NCBI GenBank assembly: GCA_023055505.1
Contig: JALIRH010000147.1
Coordinates: 614,691 to 678,690, forward strand
Direction: 5' to 3'
Origin: Callipepla californica brunnescens
Taxonomy: Eukaryota > Chordata > Aves > Galliformes > Odontophoridae
Length of the DNA stretch: 64,000 nucleotides
In this document: piece after piece, positions 23,076-37,665 of the stretch
Layout: every line of letters starts with the position of its first letter
Position numbering within the stretch: the first letter of the stretch is position 1
The notes under the pieces: generated by a model
Databases searched by the model: none
The model's input: only the letters and a program-made list of their open reading frames with translations
What the model was told of the DNA's origin: nothing
Made by a program: the position numbers and the translations under genes

Positions 23076-23262
23076 ACATCATACAAATCATCCCATACAT
23101 TAGCTGGGGTGGGAGGTGCAAGGAACAGCCAGCAAAGTGCTGAGTTCATTCCAATCAGAGGACCTGAAGATCGGGTAGCTACTATCAAACCGTTTGTGTT
23201 GCCAATTCCGATGATATTTATGGGGCCCTGATGTTATGGTTCAGTGGGGAGTCACTATCAAG
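23076..23262. repeat. 187-bp spacer, copy 3
   Basis: Same sequence as copy 1 by eye. Confidence 0.9.
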
Positions 23263-25078
23263 TCCAAACCCAATCCAAACCCCAAACCTACTCCTATTCC
23301 TAAACCTTATCTTAACCCTAAACCAAACCCAAACCCAAGGCCCTCCCCTTCTCTCAGCCTAACACTCAAACTAACCTAAACCCGAAACTAACCCTACATT
23401 TATCCTAATCTTATCCATATTCTAAGGCCTAACCCTACTCTGACCAGAAAGCTCATGTTGTCTAAAATCTACCCCTTACCTAAAACCTAAATCGACAAAA
23501 AAACCTAACCCGAAACCTCAACCTAACTCTTCTCCTAACTAGAACACCAGCACTTCACCTTACCCTAACTGGAAACCTAGGACTAAATCCTTACCTTGTC
23601 CAGAACCCTATTCCTAACCCAAACCAGAATTCTAACCTCTACCCTAACCAAAACCCTTCCCCTAAACCTAAACCTAATGCTACCCTCAACCAAACCCTAG
23701 CCCTAAATCCTACCCTAAAACCAACACCACGTTTAAGCTCAAACCTCAAGCCTCAAAGAAAGCATCAGATTACCGCAGATCTCACCTAACACTAACCCCA
23801 ATCCAATCCCTACTACTAACCCCAAACCCAATCCAAACACCAAAACTATTCCTATTCCTAAACCTAACACTAAGCCAGAACCAAACCCAAGGCCTACCCC
23901 TTCTCTCAGCCTGACACTCAAACTAACCTAGACCTGAACGCAACGCTAAATCAAATACTAAAACTCACCCTTAGCCAAGGCCCTTTTAGGACCCTTCCCT
24001 GGTCCTAAAACTAAAGAGAACCCTACCCCTTCCACTAAACCTTCATCTACATCCCTAACCCTTACCCTAAACCTAAATCTACACCAAAACCTAACCCTAA
24101 CCCTAACATGTCTTCTAACTGTAAAACTAACGCTTCACCTAACCCGAACTGAAACCCCAGGACTAAACCTTACCTAACAAACACCTAGCTATATTCCTAA
24201 CCCTATCCTGAAACCTAACGTTAACCCTAACCCTAAAAACAACTTGGAACCAAACCCTAACCCTAACCTAACCCTTATCAGAACCCTAAATCTAATCCTA
24301 ACCGTTACCTCAATTGAACTCCAATTCTTCCTGAAATCTAAATGGGACCTTAAAACCAACCCCAGATGGAAGCCCAACCCTAAACCTAACACAAAGCATT
24401 AGATTACCACAGCCATCACCTAACTCTAACCCCAGCCTTAACGCTAATACTATCCCAAACACTATTCCAATTCCTAAACCCAACACAAACCCAAAAACAC
24501 AAAGCCTACAATTCTCACAGCCTAACACTGAAAGGAAACCTAAATCTTACCCTAACTCTAAAACTAATCCCAAGCATGACCACAATTTAAACTCTAAATC
24601 TACCTTCAAACTAAAGCTGACCCTAACACCAACCTCAAGTAAAAGCCCAACCCTAAGCCTAACACAAAGCATTAGATTACCACAACGCTCACCTAACTTC
24701 TAACCCCCACCCTAACACTAATACTAAAGCAATCAGATTCCAAATACTAACCCAATTCCTATTCTGAAACCCAAAACTATTCCAAAAACAAACCCAAGGC
24801 CTAACCTTTCTCTCACCCTAACAATCAAAGAAAACCTATTCCTAAACCTAATCCTAAATCTAGTCCTAACCCTAACCCTCACCCTTAATCTAACCCCAAC
24901 CCCCACCCAGAAGCTAACACTTAGCATTGTACAATACCTAAACGTACCCCTAATCCTTATCACTAAACCTAAAAGGAACCTGAAACATAGTGCTAAATCC
25001 GAACCCTAACCCTGAAGACTAACGCTAACAATGAACCAAATCCTATACCTTTTCCTTCCTCCAAATTGATTCCTAACA

Positions 25079-26221
25079 CTAACCCTAACCCTACATTAAC
25101 CCTATCCTAACCCTAACCATAACCCTAGCCCTAAACTACATTAACCCTAACCCTAACCCTAACCCTAACCCTAAACCTAAACCTAAACCTAACCCTAACC
25201 CTAACCCTAATTCCTAACCCTTACCTTAACTGTATCACAATCCCTATCCTAATTCTTACCCTAACCCTAACCCTTACCTAACCCTAACCCTAACCCTAAC
25301 CCTAACCCTAACCCTAACCCTAACCCTAACCCTAACCCTAACCCTAACCCTAACCCTAACCCTAACCCTAACCCTAACTCTAACCTTAACCCTAACCCTA
25401 ATCCTAGCCCTAACCCTAACCCTAATCCTAACCCTAACCCTAACCCTAACCCTAATCCTAGCCCTAACCCTAACCCTAATCCTAACCCTAACCCTAACCC
25501 TAACCCTAACCCTAACCCTTACCTTAACTGTATCACAATCCCTATCCTAATTCTTATCCTAACCCTAACCCTTACCCTAACCCTAGCCTAACCCAAACCC
25601 TAACCCTAAACCTTACCCTAACCCTAACCCTAACCCTAACCCTAACCCTAACCCTAACCCTACCCCTAACCCTACTTTACCCTAACCCTAATCCTAACAC
25701 TAACTCTAACTTTATTCCTTACCCTAACACTAATCCAATCCCGAACCCTAACCCTAATCCTAGCCCTAACTCTAACTTTATTCGTAACCCTACCCCTAAT
25801 CCAAACAATAACCCTTACCCTAATCAAACCCTATCCCTATTCCTAACCCTTACCCTAACCGTATCACAATCCCTATCCTAACTCTTACCATAACCCAAAC
25901 CCTAACCTAACCCTAACCCTAACCCTAACCCTATCCCTAACCCCTACCCTAACCCTAACCCTACCCTAACCGTATCTCTACCCTAACCGTATCCCTACCC
26001 TAACCCTAACCCTAATCCTAGCCCTTACTCTAACTTTATTCCTAACCCTACCCCTGATCCAAACACTAACCCTAACCTTAATGTAACCCTAACCCTATTC
26101 CTAACCCTTACCCTAACTGTATCCCATTCCCTATCCTAACTCTTACCATAACCCTAACCCTGATGCTAATGCTAACCCTAACCCTGAATCTAACCCTTAC
26201 CCTAACCCTATCCCTTACCCA
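25079..26221 (-). repeat. Near-perfect telomeric core, unit 3 (1,143 bp)
   Basis: Same layout as the unit 2 core, with a ~98-bp perfect run ending near 25377. Confidence 0.92.
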
Positions 26222-26490
26222 GAAGCTAACACTTAGCGTTGTACAATACCTAACCGTACCCTAACCCTATCCCTAAACCTAAAAGGAACCCAAACTCTAA
26301 CCCTAAATCTGTCCCTGAGCCTAACCTTCAACCTTACCCTAACCTTAACCCTAACCCTGTTCCATTCTCTAAACATATCTGTAAGCATTACCTTCATCCT
26401 AACTCGAACTCTACCCTAACCCTATCCCTTTGACCCCAACACAAAACCCAGATTGAGCCTGACCCTAACCTAGGTAGCATCAAGTGTATG

Positions 26491-27966
26491 TAGGGTGAAT
26501 TTGAGTTTTAGGGTCAAAGTTAAATTGTTAGTTTTAGGGTTAGGGTGAAGGATTGCTTTAGTTCTAGTATTAGGGTGTTTGGGGTTAGGGTTAGGGTAAG
26601 GATTTTGGAGTGGATTAGGTTTAGGGTCAGGTTTGGGGGAGTTTTGGGGTTAGGGTTAGATTTAGGATTAGGGTTAGCAAAAAAGTTGTTTTAGTTTTAG
26701 TTTAGGTTAGTGCTAGGATTAGGTTGAGTGTTCTTGTGAAGTTTAGGTTTAGGGTTAGGTTTAGGTTTAGATTGAGGTTTAGGGTAAGGAGTAGGGTTCA
26801 TTTGACTTTTAGGGTCAGAGTAGAGTTAAGTCGTGTTAGGGTTAAGGTTAAGAACAGGATTCAGATTCCAATTAGGTTTTGGGTTCCTACTAGGGATAGG
26901 CCTCAAATTAGTGTTAAGGTTAGGGTTAGGGTTAGGTATAGGGAAAGGGTTAGTGTTAAGGCCAGGGCAAGTGTATGGTTTAGGGTAAAGATTGGATTTA
27001 GGGTTAGGTTTAGATGTAGGTTTGGTTTGATCGTTAGGGTGTGAGAAGGCACCGGCCTTGGATTTCATTTGGAGATTGGGTAAGGTTTAGGAATAGGAAT
27101 AACATTGGTGTTTAAAAGATGATTAGTGTTAGTATTAGGGATAGGGTTACGGTTAGAGTTTAGTTAGGGTTGTTAGTTTTAGAGTGAGGGATAGGGGTAT
27201 GGTTTGGTCTAGTACTTGGGTTAGGGTTTGGGATAGTCATAGCATTAGTGTTAGGGTTAGGGTTCCGTTAGGGTTGTGGTAATCTGATGCTAGGTGTCGG
27301 GATTAGGGTTGTGCTTAAATGTGGGTTTGGTTTGAGGGTCAGAGTTAGGGTTAGGGTAGAGTTAGAATTAGGGTAAGAGTTAGGATTAGGTTTAGGATTA
27401 GGATAAAGATTAGGTTAGGATTAGTGTTGGCTTTAGGGTTGTGTCTGGGAGAAGGGTTAGTGTTAGGGATAGACTTAGGGTAAGAGTAAGTGTTAGGAAT
27501 AGGCATAGGTTTTGGGAAAGTTTCAGAGTTTGGACTGGATTTATGATTAGGGTTAGGGACAAAGATTTTTTGAGATTTGTGATTAGATTTAGGGAGAAAA
27601 GTAGGCTGACTTGTGGTCTTAGCAGTAGGTTTAGGTTTAGGTTTAGGTTTAGGATTCCATTTGTATTTATTGATCGAGGTTGGGTTAGTTGGAGTGTAAA
27701 GGTCAGAGTAGGGTTAGGCCTTGGGATAGGGTTAAGGTTTGGAATAGGATTAGGATTCAAATGATGTTACGGGTTGGTGTTAGGGTTAGGGAAAGGTTAG
27801 GATCAGGGTTGAGGTCAGGGTTAGGTATAGGAAAAGGGTTAGTGTTAGGGCTAGGGCAATTGGAAGGGTTAGGCTTAGGCTTAGATATTAGGGTTAGGTT
27901 TAGGCGGAGGTTTGGTTCGAGTGTCAGGGTGAGAGAAGGGGTAGGCCTGGGGTTTGGTTTTGGGTT
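26491..27966 (+). repeat. Degenerate TTAGGG block, unit 3
   Basis: 1,476 bp, as in unit 2. Confidence 0.9.
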
Positions 27967-28153
27967 ACATCATACAAATCATCCCATACATTAGCTGGGG
28001 TGGGAGGTGCAAGGAACAGCCAGCAAAGTGCTGAGTTCATTCCAATCAGAGGACCTGAAGATCGGGTAGCTACTATCAAACCGTTTGTGTTGCCAATTCC
28101 GATGATATTTATGGGGCCCTGATGTTATGGTTCAGTGGGGAGTCACTATCAAG
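27967..28153. repeat. 187-bp spacer, copy 4
   Basis: Same sequence as copy 1 by eye. Confidence 0.9.
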
Positions 28154-29969
28154 TCCAAACCCAATCCAAACCCCAAACCTACTCCTATTCCTAAACCTTA
28201 TCTTAACCCTAAACCAAACCCAAACCCAAGGCCCTCCCCTTCTCTCAGCCTAACACTCAAACTAACCTAAACCCGAAACTAACCCTACATTTATCCTAAT
28301 CTTATCCATATTCTAAGGCCTAACCCTACTCTGACCAGAAAGCTCATGTTGTCTAAAATCTACCCCTTACCTAAAACCTAAATCGACAAAAAAACCTAAC
28401 CCGAAACCTCAACCTAACTCTTCTCCTAACTAGAACACCAGCACTTCACCTTACCCTAACTGGAAACCTAGGACTAAATCCTTACCTTGTCCAGAACCCT
28501 ATTCCTAACCCAAACCAGAATTCGAACCTCTACCCTAACCAAAACCCTTCCCCTAAACCTAAACCTAATGCTACCCTCAACCAAACCCTAGCCCTAAATC
28601 CTACCCTAAAACCAACACCACGTTTAAGCTCAAACCTCAAGCCTCAAAGAAAGCATCAGATTACCGCAGATCTCACCTAACACTAACCCCAATCCAATCC
28701 CTACTACTAACCCCAAACCCAATCCAAACACCAAAACTATTCCTATTCCTAAACCTAACACTAAGCCAGAACCAAACCCAAGGCCTACCCCTTCTCTCAG
28801 CCTGACACTCAAACTAACCTAGACCTGAACGCAACGCTAAATCAAATACTAAAACTCACCCTTAGCCAAGGCCCTTTTAGGACCCTTCCCTGGTCCTAAA
28901 ACTAAAGAGAACCCTACCCCTTCCACTAAACCTTCATCTACATCCCTAACCCTTACCCTAAACCTAAATCTACACCAAAACCTAACCCTAACCCTAACAT
29001 GTCTTCTAACTGTAAAACTAACGCTTCACCTAACCCGAACTGAAACCCCAGGACTAAACCTTACCTAACAAACACCTAGCTATATTCCTAACCCTATCCT
29101 GAAACCTAACGTTAACCCTAACCCTAAAAACAACTTGGAACCAAACCCTAACCCTAACCTAACCCTTATCAGAACCCTAAATCTAATCCTAACCGTTACC
29201 TCAATTGAACTCCAATTCTTCCTGAAATCTAAATGGGACCTTAAAACCAACCCCAGATTGAAGCCCAACCCTAAACCTAACACAAAGCATTAGATTACCA
29301 CAGCCATCACCTAACTCTAACCCCAGCCTTAACGCTAATACTATCCCAAACACTATTCCAATTCCTAAACCCAACACAAACCCAAAAACACAAAGCCTAC
29401 AATTCTCACAGCCTAACACTGAAAGGAAACCTAAATCTTACCCTAACTCTAAAACTAATCCCAAGCATGACCACAATTTAAACTCTAAATCTACCTTCAA
29501 ACTAAAGCTGACCCTAACACCAACCTCAAGTAAAAGCCCAACCCTAAGCCTAACACAAAGCATTAGATTACCACAACGCTCACCTAACTTCTAACCCCCA
29601 CCCTAACACTAATACTAAAGCAATCAGATTCCAAATACTAACCCAATTCCTATTCTGAAACCCAAAACTATTCCAAAAACAAACCCAAGGCCTAACCTTT
29701 CTCTCACCCTAACAATCAAAGAAAACCTATTCCTAAACCTAATCCTAAATCTAGTCCTAACCCTAACCCTCACCCTTAATCTAACCCCAACCCCCACCCA
29801 GAAGCTAACACTTAGCATTGTACAATACCTAAACGTACCCCTAATCCTTATCACTAAACCTAAAAGGAACCTGAAACATAGTGCTAAATCCGAACCCTAA
29901 CCCTGAAGACTAACGCTAACAATGAACCAAATCCTATACCTTTTCCTTCCTCCAAATTGATTCCTAGCA

Positions 29970-31076
29970 CTAACCCTAACCCTACATTAACCCTATCCTA
30001 ACCCTAACCATAACCCTAGCCCTAAACTACATTAACCCTAACCCTAACCCTAACCCTAACCCTAAACCTAAACCTAAACCTAACCCTAACCCTAACCCTA
30101 ATTCCTAACCCTTACCTTAACTGTATCACAATCCCTATCCTAATTCTTACCCTAACCCTAACCCTTACCTAACCCTAACCCTAACCCTAACCCTAACCCT
30201 AACCCTAACCCTAACCCTAACCCTAACCCTAACCCTAACTCTAACCTTAACCCTAACCCTAATCCTAGCCCTAACCCTAACCCTAATCCTAACCCTAACC
30301 CTAACCCTAACCCTAATCCTAGCCCTAACCCTAACCCTAATCCTAACCCTAACCCTAACCCTAACCCTAACCCTAACCCTTACCTTAACTGTATCACAAT
30401 CCCTATCCTAATTCTTATCCTAACCCTAACCCTTACCCTAACCCTAGCCTAACCCAAACCCTAACCCTAACCCTTACCCTAACCCTAACCCTAACCCTAA
30501 CCCTAACCCTAACCCTACCCCTAACCCTACTTTACCCTAACCCTAATCCTAACACTAACTCTAACTTTATTCCTTACCCTAACACTAATCCAATCCCGAA
30601 CCCTAACCCTAATCCTAGCCCTAACTCTAACTTTATTCGTAACCCTACCCCTAATCCAAACAATAACCCTTACCCTAATCAAACCCTATCCCTATTCCTA
30701 ACCCTTACCCTAACCGTATCACAATCCCTATCCTAACTCTTACCATAACCCAAACCCTAACCTAACCCTAACCCTAACCCTAACCCTATCCCTAACCCCT
30801 ACCCTAACCCTAACCCTACCCTAACCGTATCTCTACCCTAACCGTATCCCTACCCTAACCCTAACCCTAATCCTAGCCCTTACTCTAACTTTATTCCTAA
30901 CCCTACCCCTGATCCAAACACTAACCCTAACCTTAATGTAACCCTAACCCTATTCCTAACCCTTACCCTAACTGTATCCCATTCCCTATCCTAACTCTTA
31001 CCATAACCCTAACCCTGATGCTAATGCTAACCCTAACCCTGAATCTAACCCTTACCCTAACCCTATCCCTTACCCA
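29970..31076 (-). repeat. Near-perfect telomeric core, unit 4 (1,107 bp)
   Basis: B-type core, 36 bp (six hexamers) shorter than in units 2 and 3. Confidence 0.92.
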
Positions 31077-31345
31077 GAAGCTAACACTTAGCGTTGTACA
31101 ATACCTAACCGTACCCTAACCCTATCCCTAAACCTAAAAGGAACCCAAACTCTAACCCTAAATCTGTCCCTGAGCCTAACCTTCAACCTTACCCTAACCT
31201 TAACCCTAACCCTGTTCCATTCTCTAAACATATCTGTAAGCATTACCTTCATCCTAACTCGAACTCTACCCTAACCCTATCCCTTTGACCCCAACACAAA
31301 ACCCAGATTGAGCCTGACCCTAACCTAGGTAGCATCAAGTGTATG

Positions 31346-32821
31346 TAGGGTGAATTTGAGTTTTAGGGTCAAAGTTAAATTGTTAGTTTTAGGGTTAGGG
31401 TGAAGGATTGCTTTAGTTCTAGTATTAGGGTGTTTGGGGTTAGGGTTAGGGTAAGGATTTTGGAGTGGATTAGGTTTAGGGTCAGGTTTGGGGGAGTTTT
31501 GGGGTTAGGGTTAGATTTAGGATTAGGGTTAGCAAAAAAGTTGTTTTAGTTTTAGTTTAGGTTAGTGCTAGGATTAGGTTGAGTGTTCTTGTGAAGTTTA
31601 GGTTTAGGGTTAGGTTTAGGTTTAGATTGAGGTTTAGGGTAAGGAGTAGGGTTCATTTGACTTTTAGGGTCAGAGTAGAGTTAAGTCGTGTTAGGGTTAA
31701 GGTTAAGAACAGGATTCAGATTCCAATTAGGTTTTGGGTTCCTACTAGGGATAGGCCTCAAATTAGTGTTAAGGTTAGGGTTAGGGTTAGGTATAGGGAA
31801 AGGGTTAGTGTTAAGGCCAGGGCAAGTGTATGGTTTAGGGTAAAGATTGGATTTAGGGTTAGGTTTAGATGTAGGTTTGGTTTGATCGTTAGGGTGTGAG
31901 AAGGCACCGGCCTTGGATTTCATTTGGAGATTGGGTAAGGTTTAGGAATAGGAATAACATTGGTGTTTAAAAGATGATTAGTGTTAGTATTAGGGATAGG
32001 GTTACGGTTAGAGTTTAGTTAGGGTTGTTAGTTTTAGAGTGAGGGATAGGGGTATGGTTTGGTCTAGTACTTGGGTTAGGGTTTGGGATAGTCCTAGCAT
32101 TAGTGTTAGGGTTAGGGTTCCGTTAGGGTTGTGGTAATCTGATGCTAGGTGTCGGGATTAGGGTTGTGCTTAAATGTGGGTTTGGTTTGAGGGTCAGAGT
32201 TAGGGTTAGGGTAGAGTTAGAATTAGGGTAAGAGTTAGGATTAGGTTTAGGATTAGGATAAAGATTAGGTTAGGATTAGTGTTGGCTTTAGGGTTGTGTC
32301 TGGGAGAAGGGTTAGTGTTAGGGATAGACTTAGGGTAAGAGTAAGTGTTAGGAATAGGCATAGGTTTTGGGAAAGTTTCAGAGTTTGGACTGGATTTATG
32401 ATTAGGGTTAGGGACAAAGATTTTTTGAGATTTATGATTAGATTTAGGGAGAAAAGTAGGCTGACTTGTGGTGTTAGCAGTAGGTTTAGGTTTAGGTTTA
32501 GGTTTAGGATTCCATTTGTATTTATTGATCGAGGTTGGGTTAGTTGGAGTGTAAAGGTCAGAGTAGGGTTAGGCCTTGGGATAGGGTTAAGGTTTGGAAT
32601 AGGATTAGGATTCAAATGATGTTACGGGTTGGTGTTAGGGTTAGGGAAAGGTTAGGATCAGGGTTGAGGTCAGGGTTAGGTATAGGAAAAGGGTTAGTGT
32701 TAGGGCTAGGGCAATTGGAAGGGTTAGGCTTAGGCTTAGATATTAGGGTTAGGTTTAGGCGGAGGTTTGGTTCGAGTGTCAGGGTGAGAGAAGGGGTAGG
32801 CCTGGGGTTTGGTTTTGGGTT
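31346..32821 (+). repeat. Degenerate TTAGGG block, unit 4
   Basis: 1,476 bp. GATTTATGATTAG near 32430 is shared only with unit 5. Confidence 0.9.
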
Positions 32822-33008
32822 ACATCATACAAATCATCCCATACATTAGCTGGGGTGGGAGGTGCAAGGAACAGCCAGCAAAGTGCTGAGTTCATTCCAA
32901 TCAGAGGACCTGAAGATCGGGTAGCTACTATCAAACCGTTTGTGTTGCCAATTCCGATGATATTTATGGGGCCCTGATGTTATGGTTCAGTGGGGAGTCA
33001 CTATCAAG
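32822..33008. repeat. 187-bp spacer, copy 5
   Basis: Same sequence as copy 1 by eye. Confidence 0.9.
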
Positions 33009-34824
33009 TCCAAACCCAATCCAAACCCCAAACCTACTCCTATTCCTAAACCTTATCTTAACCCTAAACCAAACCCAAACCCAAGGCCCTCCCCTTCTCT
33101 CAGCCTAACACTCAAACTAACCTAAACCCGAAACTAACCCTACATTTATCCTAATCTTATCCATATTCTAAGGCCTAACCCTACTCTGACCAGAAAGCTC
33201 ATGTTGTCTAAAATCTACCCCTTACCTAAAACCTAAATCGACAAAAAAACCTAACCCGAAACCTCAACCTAACTCTTCTCCTAACTAGAACACCAGCACT
33301 TCACCTTACCCTAACTGGAAACCTAGGACTAAATCCTTACCTTGTCCAGAACCCTATTCCTAACCCAAACCAGAATTCTAACCTCTACCCTAACCAAAAC
33401 CCTTCCCCTAAACCTAAACCTAATGCTACCCTCAACCAAACCCTAGCCCTAAATCCTACCCTAAAACCAACACCACGTTTAAGCTCAAACCTCAAGCCTC
33501 AAAGAAAGCATCAGATTACCGCAGATCTCACCTAACACTAACCCCAATCCAATCCCTACTACTAACCCCAAACCCAATCCAAACACCAAAACTATTCCTA
33601 TTCCTAAACCTAACACTAAGCCAGAACCAAACCCAAGGCCTACCCCTTCTCTCAGCCTGACACTCAAACTAACCTAGACCTGAACGCAACGCTAAATCAA
33701 ATACTAAAACTCACCCTTAGCCAAGGCCCTTTTAGGACCCTTCCCTGGTCCTAAAACTAAAGAGAACCCTACCCCTTCCACTAAACCTTCATCTACATCC
33801 CTAACCCTTACCCTAAACCTAAATCTACACCAAAACCTAACCCTAACCCTAACATGTCTTCTAACTGTAAAACTAACGCTTCACCTAACCCGAACTGAAA
33901 CCCCAGGACTAAACCTTACCTAACAAACACCTAGCTATATTCCTAACCCTATCCTGAAACCTAACGTTAACCCTAACCCTAAAAACAACTTGGAACCAAA
34001 CCCTAACCCTAACCTAACCCTTATCAGAACCCTAAATCTAATCCTAACCGTTACCTCAATTTAACTCCAATTCTTCCTGAAATCTAAATGGGACCTTAAA
34101 ACCAACCCCAGATGGAAGCCCAACCCTAAACCTAACACAAAGCATTAGATTACCACAGCCATCACCTAACTCTAACCCCAGCCTTAACGCTAATACTATC
34201 CCAAACACTATTCCAATTCCTAAACCCAACACAAACCCAAAAACACAAAGCCTACAATTCTCACAGCCTAACACTGAAAGGAAACCTAAATCTTACCCTA
34301 ACTCTAAAACTAATCCCAAGCATGACCACAATTTAAACTCTAAATCTACCTTCAAACTAAAGCTGACCCTAACACCAACCTCAAGTAAAAGCCCAACCCT
34401 AAGCCTAACACAAAGCATTAGATTACCACAACGCTCACCTAACTTCTAACCCCCACCCTAACACTAATACTAAAGCAATCAGATTCCAAATACTAACCCA
34501 ATTCCTATTCTGAAACCCAAAACTATTCCAAAAACAAACCCAAGGCCTAACCTTTCTCTCACCCTAACAATCAAAGAAAACCTATTCCTAAACCTAATCC
34601 TAAATCTAGTCCTAACCCTAACCCTCACCCTTAATCTAACCCCAACCCCCACCCAGAAGCTAACACTTAGCATTGTACAATACCTAAACGTACCCCTAAT
34701 CCTTATCACTAAACCTAAAAGGAACCTGAAACATAGTGCTAAATCCGAACCCTAACCCTGAAGACTAACGCTAACAATGAACCAAATCCTATACCTTTTC
34801 CTTCCTCCAAATTGATTCCTAGCA

Positions 34825-35920
34825 CTAACCCTAACCCTACATTAACCCTATCCTAACCCTAACCATAACCCTAGCCCTAAACTACATTAACCCTAACCCT
34901 AACCCTAACCCTAAACCTAAACCTAAACCTAACCCTAACCCTAACACTAATTCCTAACCCTTACCTTAACTGTATCACAATCCCTATCCTAATTCTTACC
35001 CTAACCCTAACCCTAACCCTTACCTAACCCTAACCCTAACCCTAACCCTAACCCTAACCCTAACCCTAACTCTAACCCTAACTCTAACCTTAACCCTAAC
35101 CCTAATCCTAGCCCTAACCCTAACCCTAATCCTAACCCTAACCCTAACCCTAACCCTAATCCTAGCCCTAACCCTAACCCTAATCCTAACCCTAACCCTA
35201 ACCCTAACCCTAATTCCTAACCCTTACCTTAACTGTATCACAATCCCTATCCTAATTCTTATCCTAACCCTAACCCTTACCCTAACCCTAGCCTAACCCA
35301 AACCCTAACCCTAACCCTTACCCTAACCCTAACCCTAACCCTAACCCTAACCCTAACCCTACCCCTAACCCTACTTTACCCTAACCCTAATCCTAACACT
35401 AACTCTAACTTTATTCCTTACCCTAACACTAATCCAATCCCGAACCGTAACCCTAATCCTAGCCCTAACTCTAACTTTATTCGTAACCCTACCCCTAATC
35501 CAAACAATAACCCTTACCCTAATCAAACCCTATCCCTATTCCTAACCCTTACCCTAACCGTATCACAATCCCTATCCTAACTCTTACCATAACCCAAACC
35601 CTAACCTAACCCTAACCCTAACCCTAACCCTATCCCTAACCCCTACCCTAACCCTAACCCTACCCTAACCTTAACTCTACCCTAACCGTATCCCTACCCT
35701 AACCCTAACCCTAATCCTAGCCCTTACTCTAACTTTATTCCTAACCCTACCCCTGATCCAAACACTAACCCTAACCTTAATGTAACCCTAACCCTATTCC
35801 TAACCCTTACCCTAACTGTATCCCATTCCCTATCCTAACTCTTACCATAACCCTAACCCTGATGCTAATGCTAACCCTAACCCTGAATCTAACCCTTACC
35901 CTAACCCTATCCCTTACCCA
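34825..35920 (-). repeat. Near-perfect telomeric core, unit 5 (1,096 bp)
   Basis: Shortest B core. CCGAACCGTAACCC near 35440 is shared with A cores and not with units 2 to 4. Confidence 0.9.
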
Positions 35921-36189
35921 GAAGCTAACACTTAGCGTTGTACAATACCTAACCGTACCCTAACCCTATCCCTAAACCTAAAAGGAACCCAAACTCTAAC
36001 CCTAAATCTGTCCCTGAGCCTAACCTTCAACCTTACCCTAACCTTAACCCTAACCCTGTTCCATTCTCTAAACATATCTGTAAGCATTACCTTCATCCTA
36101 ACTCGAACTCTACCCTAACCCTATCCCTTTGACCCCAACACAAAACCCAGATTGAGCCTGACCCTAACCTAGGTAGCATAAAGTGTATG

Positions 36190-37665
36190 TAGGGTGAATT
36201 TGAGTTTTAGGGTCAAAGTTAAATTGTTAGTTTTAGGGTTAGGGTGAAGGATTGCTTTAGTTCTAGTATTAGGGTGTTTGGGGTTAGGGTTAGGGTAAGG
36301 ATTTTGGAGTGGATTAGGTTTAGGGTCAGGTTTGGGGGAGTTTTGGGGTTAGGGTTAGATTTAGGATTAGGGTTAGCAAAAAAGTTGTTTTAGTTTTAGT
36401 TTAGGTTAGTGCTAGGATTAGGTTGAGTGTTCTTGTGAAGTTTAGGTTTAGGGTTAGGTTTAGGGTTAGATTGAGGTTTAGGGTAAGGAGTAGGGTTCAT
36501 TTGACTTTTAGGGTCAGAGTAGAGTTAAGTCGTGTTAGGGTTAAGGTTAAGAACAGGATTCAGATTCCAATTAGGTTTTGGGTTCCTACTAGGGATAGGC
36601 CTCAAATTAGTGTTAAGGTTAGGGTTAGGGTTAGGTATAGGGAAAGGGTTAGTGTTAAGGCCAGGGCAAGTGTATGGTTTAGGGTAAAGATTGGATTTAG
36701 GGTTAGGTTTAGATGTAGGTTTGGTTTGATCGTTAGGGTGTGAGAAGGCACCGGCCTTGGATTTCATTTGGAGATTGGGTAAGGTTTAGGAATAGGAATA
36801 ACATTGGTGTTTAAAAGATGATTAGTGTTAGTATTAGGGATAGGGTTACGGTTAGAGTTTAGTTAGGGTTGTTAGTTTTAGAGTGAGGGATAGGGGTATG
36901 GTTTGGTCTAGTACTTGGGTTAGGGTTTGGGATAGTCCTAGCATTAGTGTTAGGGTTAGGGTTCCGTTAGGGTTGTGGTAATCTGATGCTAGGTGTCGGG
37001 ATTAGGGTTGTGCTTAAATGTGGGTTTGGTTTGAGGGTCAGAGTTAGGGTTAGGGTAGAGTTAGAATTAGGGTAAGAGTTAGGATTAGGTTTAGGATTAG
37101 GATAAAGATTAGGTTAGGATTAGTGTTGGCTTTAGGGTTGTGTCTGGGAGAAGGGTTAGTGTTAGGGATAGACTTAGGGTAAGAGTAAGTGTTAGGAATA
37201 GGCATAGGTTTTGGGAAAGTTTCAGAGTTTGGACTGGATTTATGATTAGGGTTAGGGACAAAGATTTTTTGAGATTTATGATTAGATTTAGGGAGAAAAG
37301 TAGGCTGACTTGTGGTCTTAGCAGTAGGTTTAGGTTTAGGTTTAGGTTTAGGATTCCATTTGTATTTATTGATCGAGGTTGGGTTAGTTGGAGTGTAAAG
37401 GTCAGAGTAGGGTTAGGCCTTGGGATAGGGTTAAGGTTTGGAATAGGATTAGGATTCAAATGATGTTACGGGTTGGTGTTAGGGTTAGGGAAAGGTTAGG
37501 ATCAGGGTTGAGGTCAGGGTTAGGTATAGGAAAAGGGTTAGTGTTAGGGCTAGGGCAATTGGAAGGGTTAGGCTTAGGCTTAGATATTAGGGTTAGGTTT
37601 AGGCAGAGGTTTGGTTCGAGTGTCAGGGTGAGAGAAGGGGTAGGCCTGGGGTTTGGTTTTGGGTT
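36190..37665 (+). repeat. Degenerate TTAGGG block, unit 5
   Basis: 1,476 bp with a private TAGGGTTAGATTGAGG near 36460. Confidence 0.9.

Larger units (their letters stand above)
23076..27966. repeat. Telomere-like unit 3, subtype B (4,891 bp)
   Basis: Spacer 23076-23262, flank 23263-25078, core 25079-26221, switch 26469, G-rich block 26491-27966. Same length as unit 2 and indistinguishable from it in every stretch I compared, so the most recent duplication in this part of the array. Confidence 0.92.
27967..32821. repeat. Telomere-like unit 4, subtype B variant (4,855 bp)
   Basis: Spacer 27967-28153, flank 28154-29969 (1,816 bp, with the B-type CAAACACC), core 29970-31076 (1,107 bp), switch 31324, G-rich block 31346-32821. 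It carries GAATTCGAACC near 28520, otherwise a mark of units 7 to 11, and GTGGTGTTAGCAG near 32470 as in C units. I read it as a mosaic. Confidence 0.9.
32822..37665. repeat. Telomere-like unit 5, subtype B variant (4,844 bp)
   Basis: Spacer 32822-33008, flank 33009-34824, core 34825-35920 (1,096 bp), switch 36168, G-rich block 36190-37665. Private changes include CAATTTAACTCC near 34058, AGCATAAAGTG just after the switch (36176) and GGCAGAGG near 37603. Confidence 0.9.
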
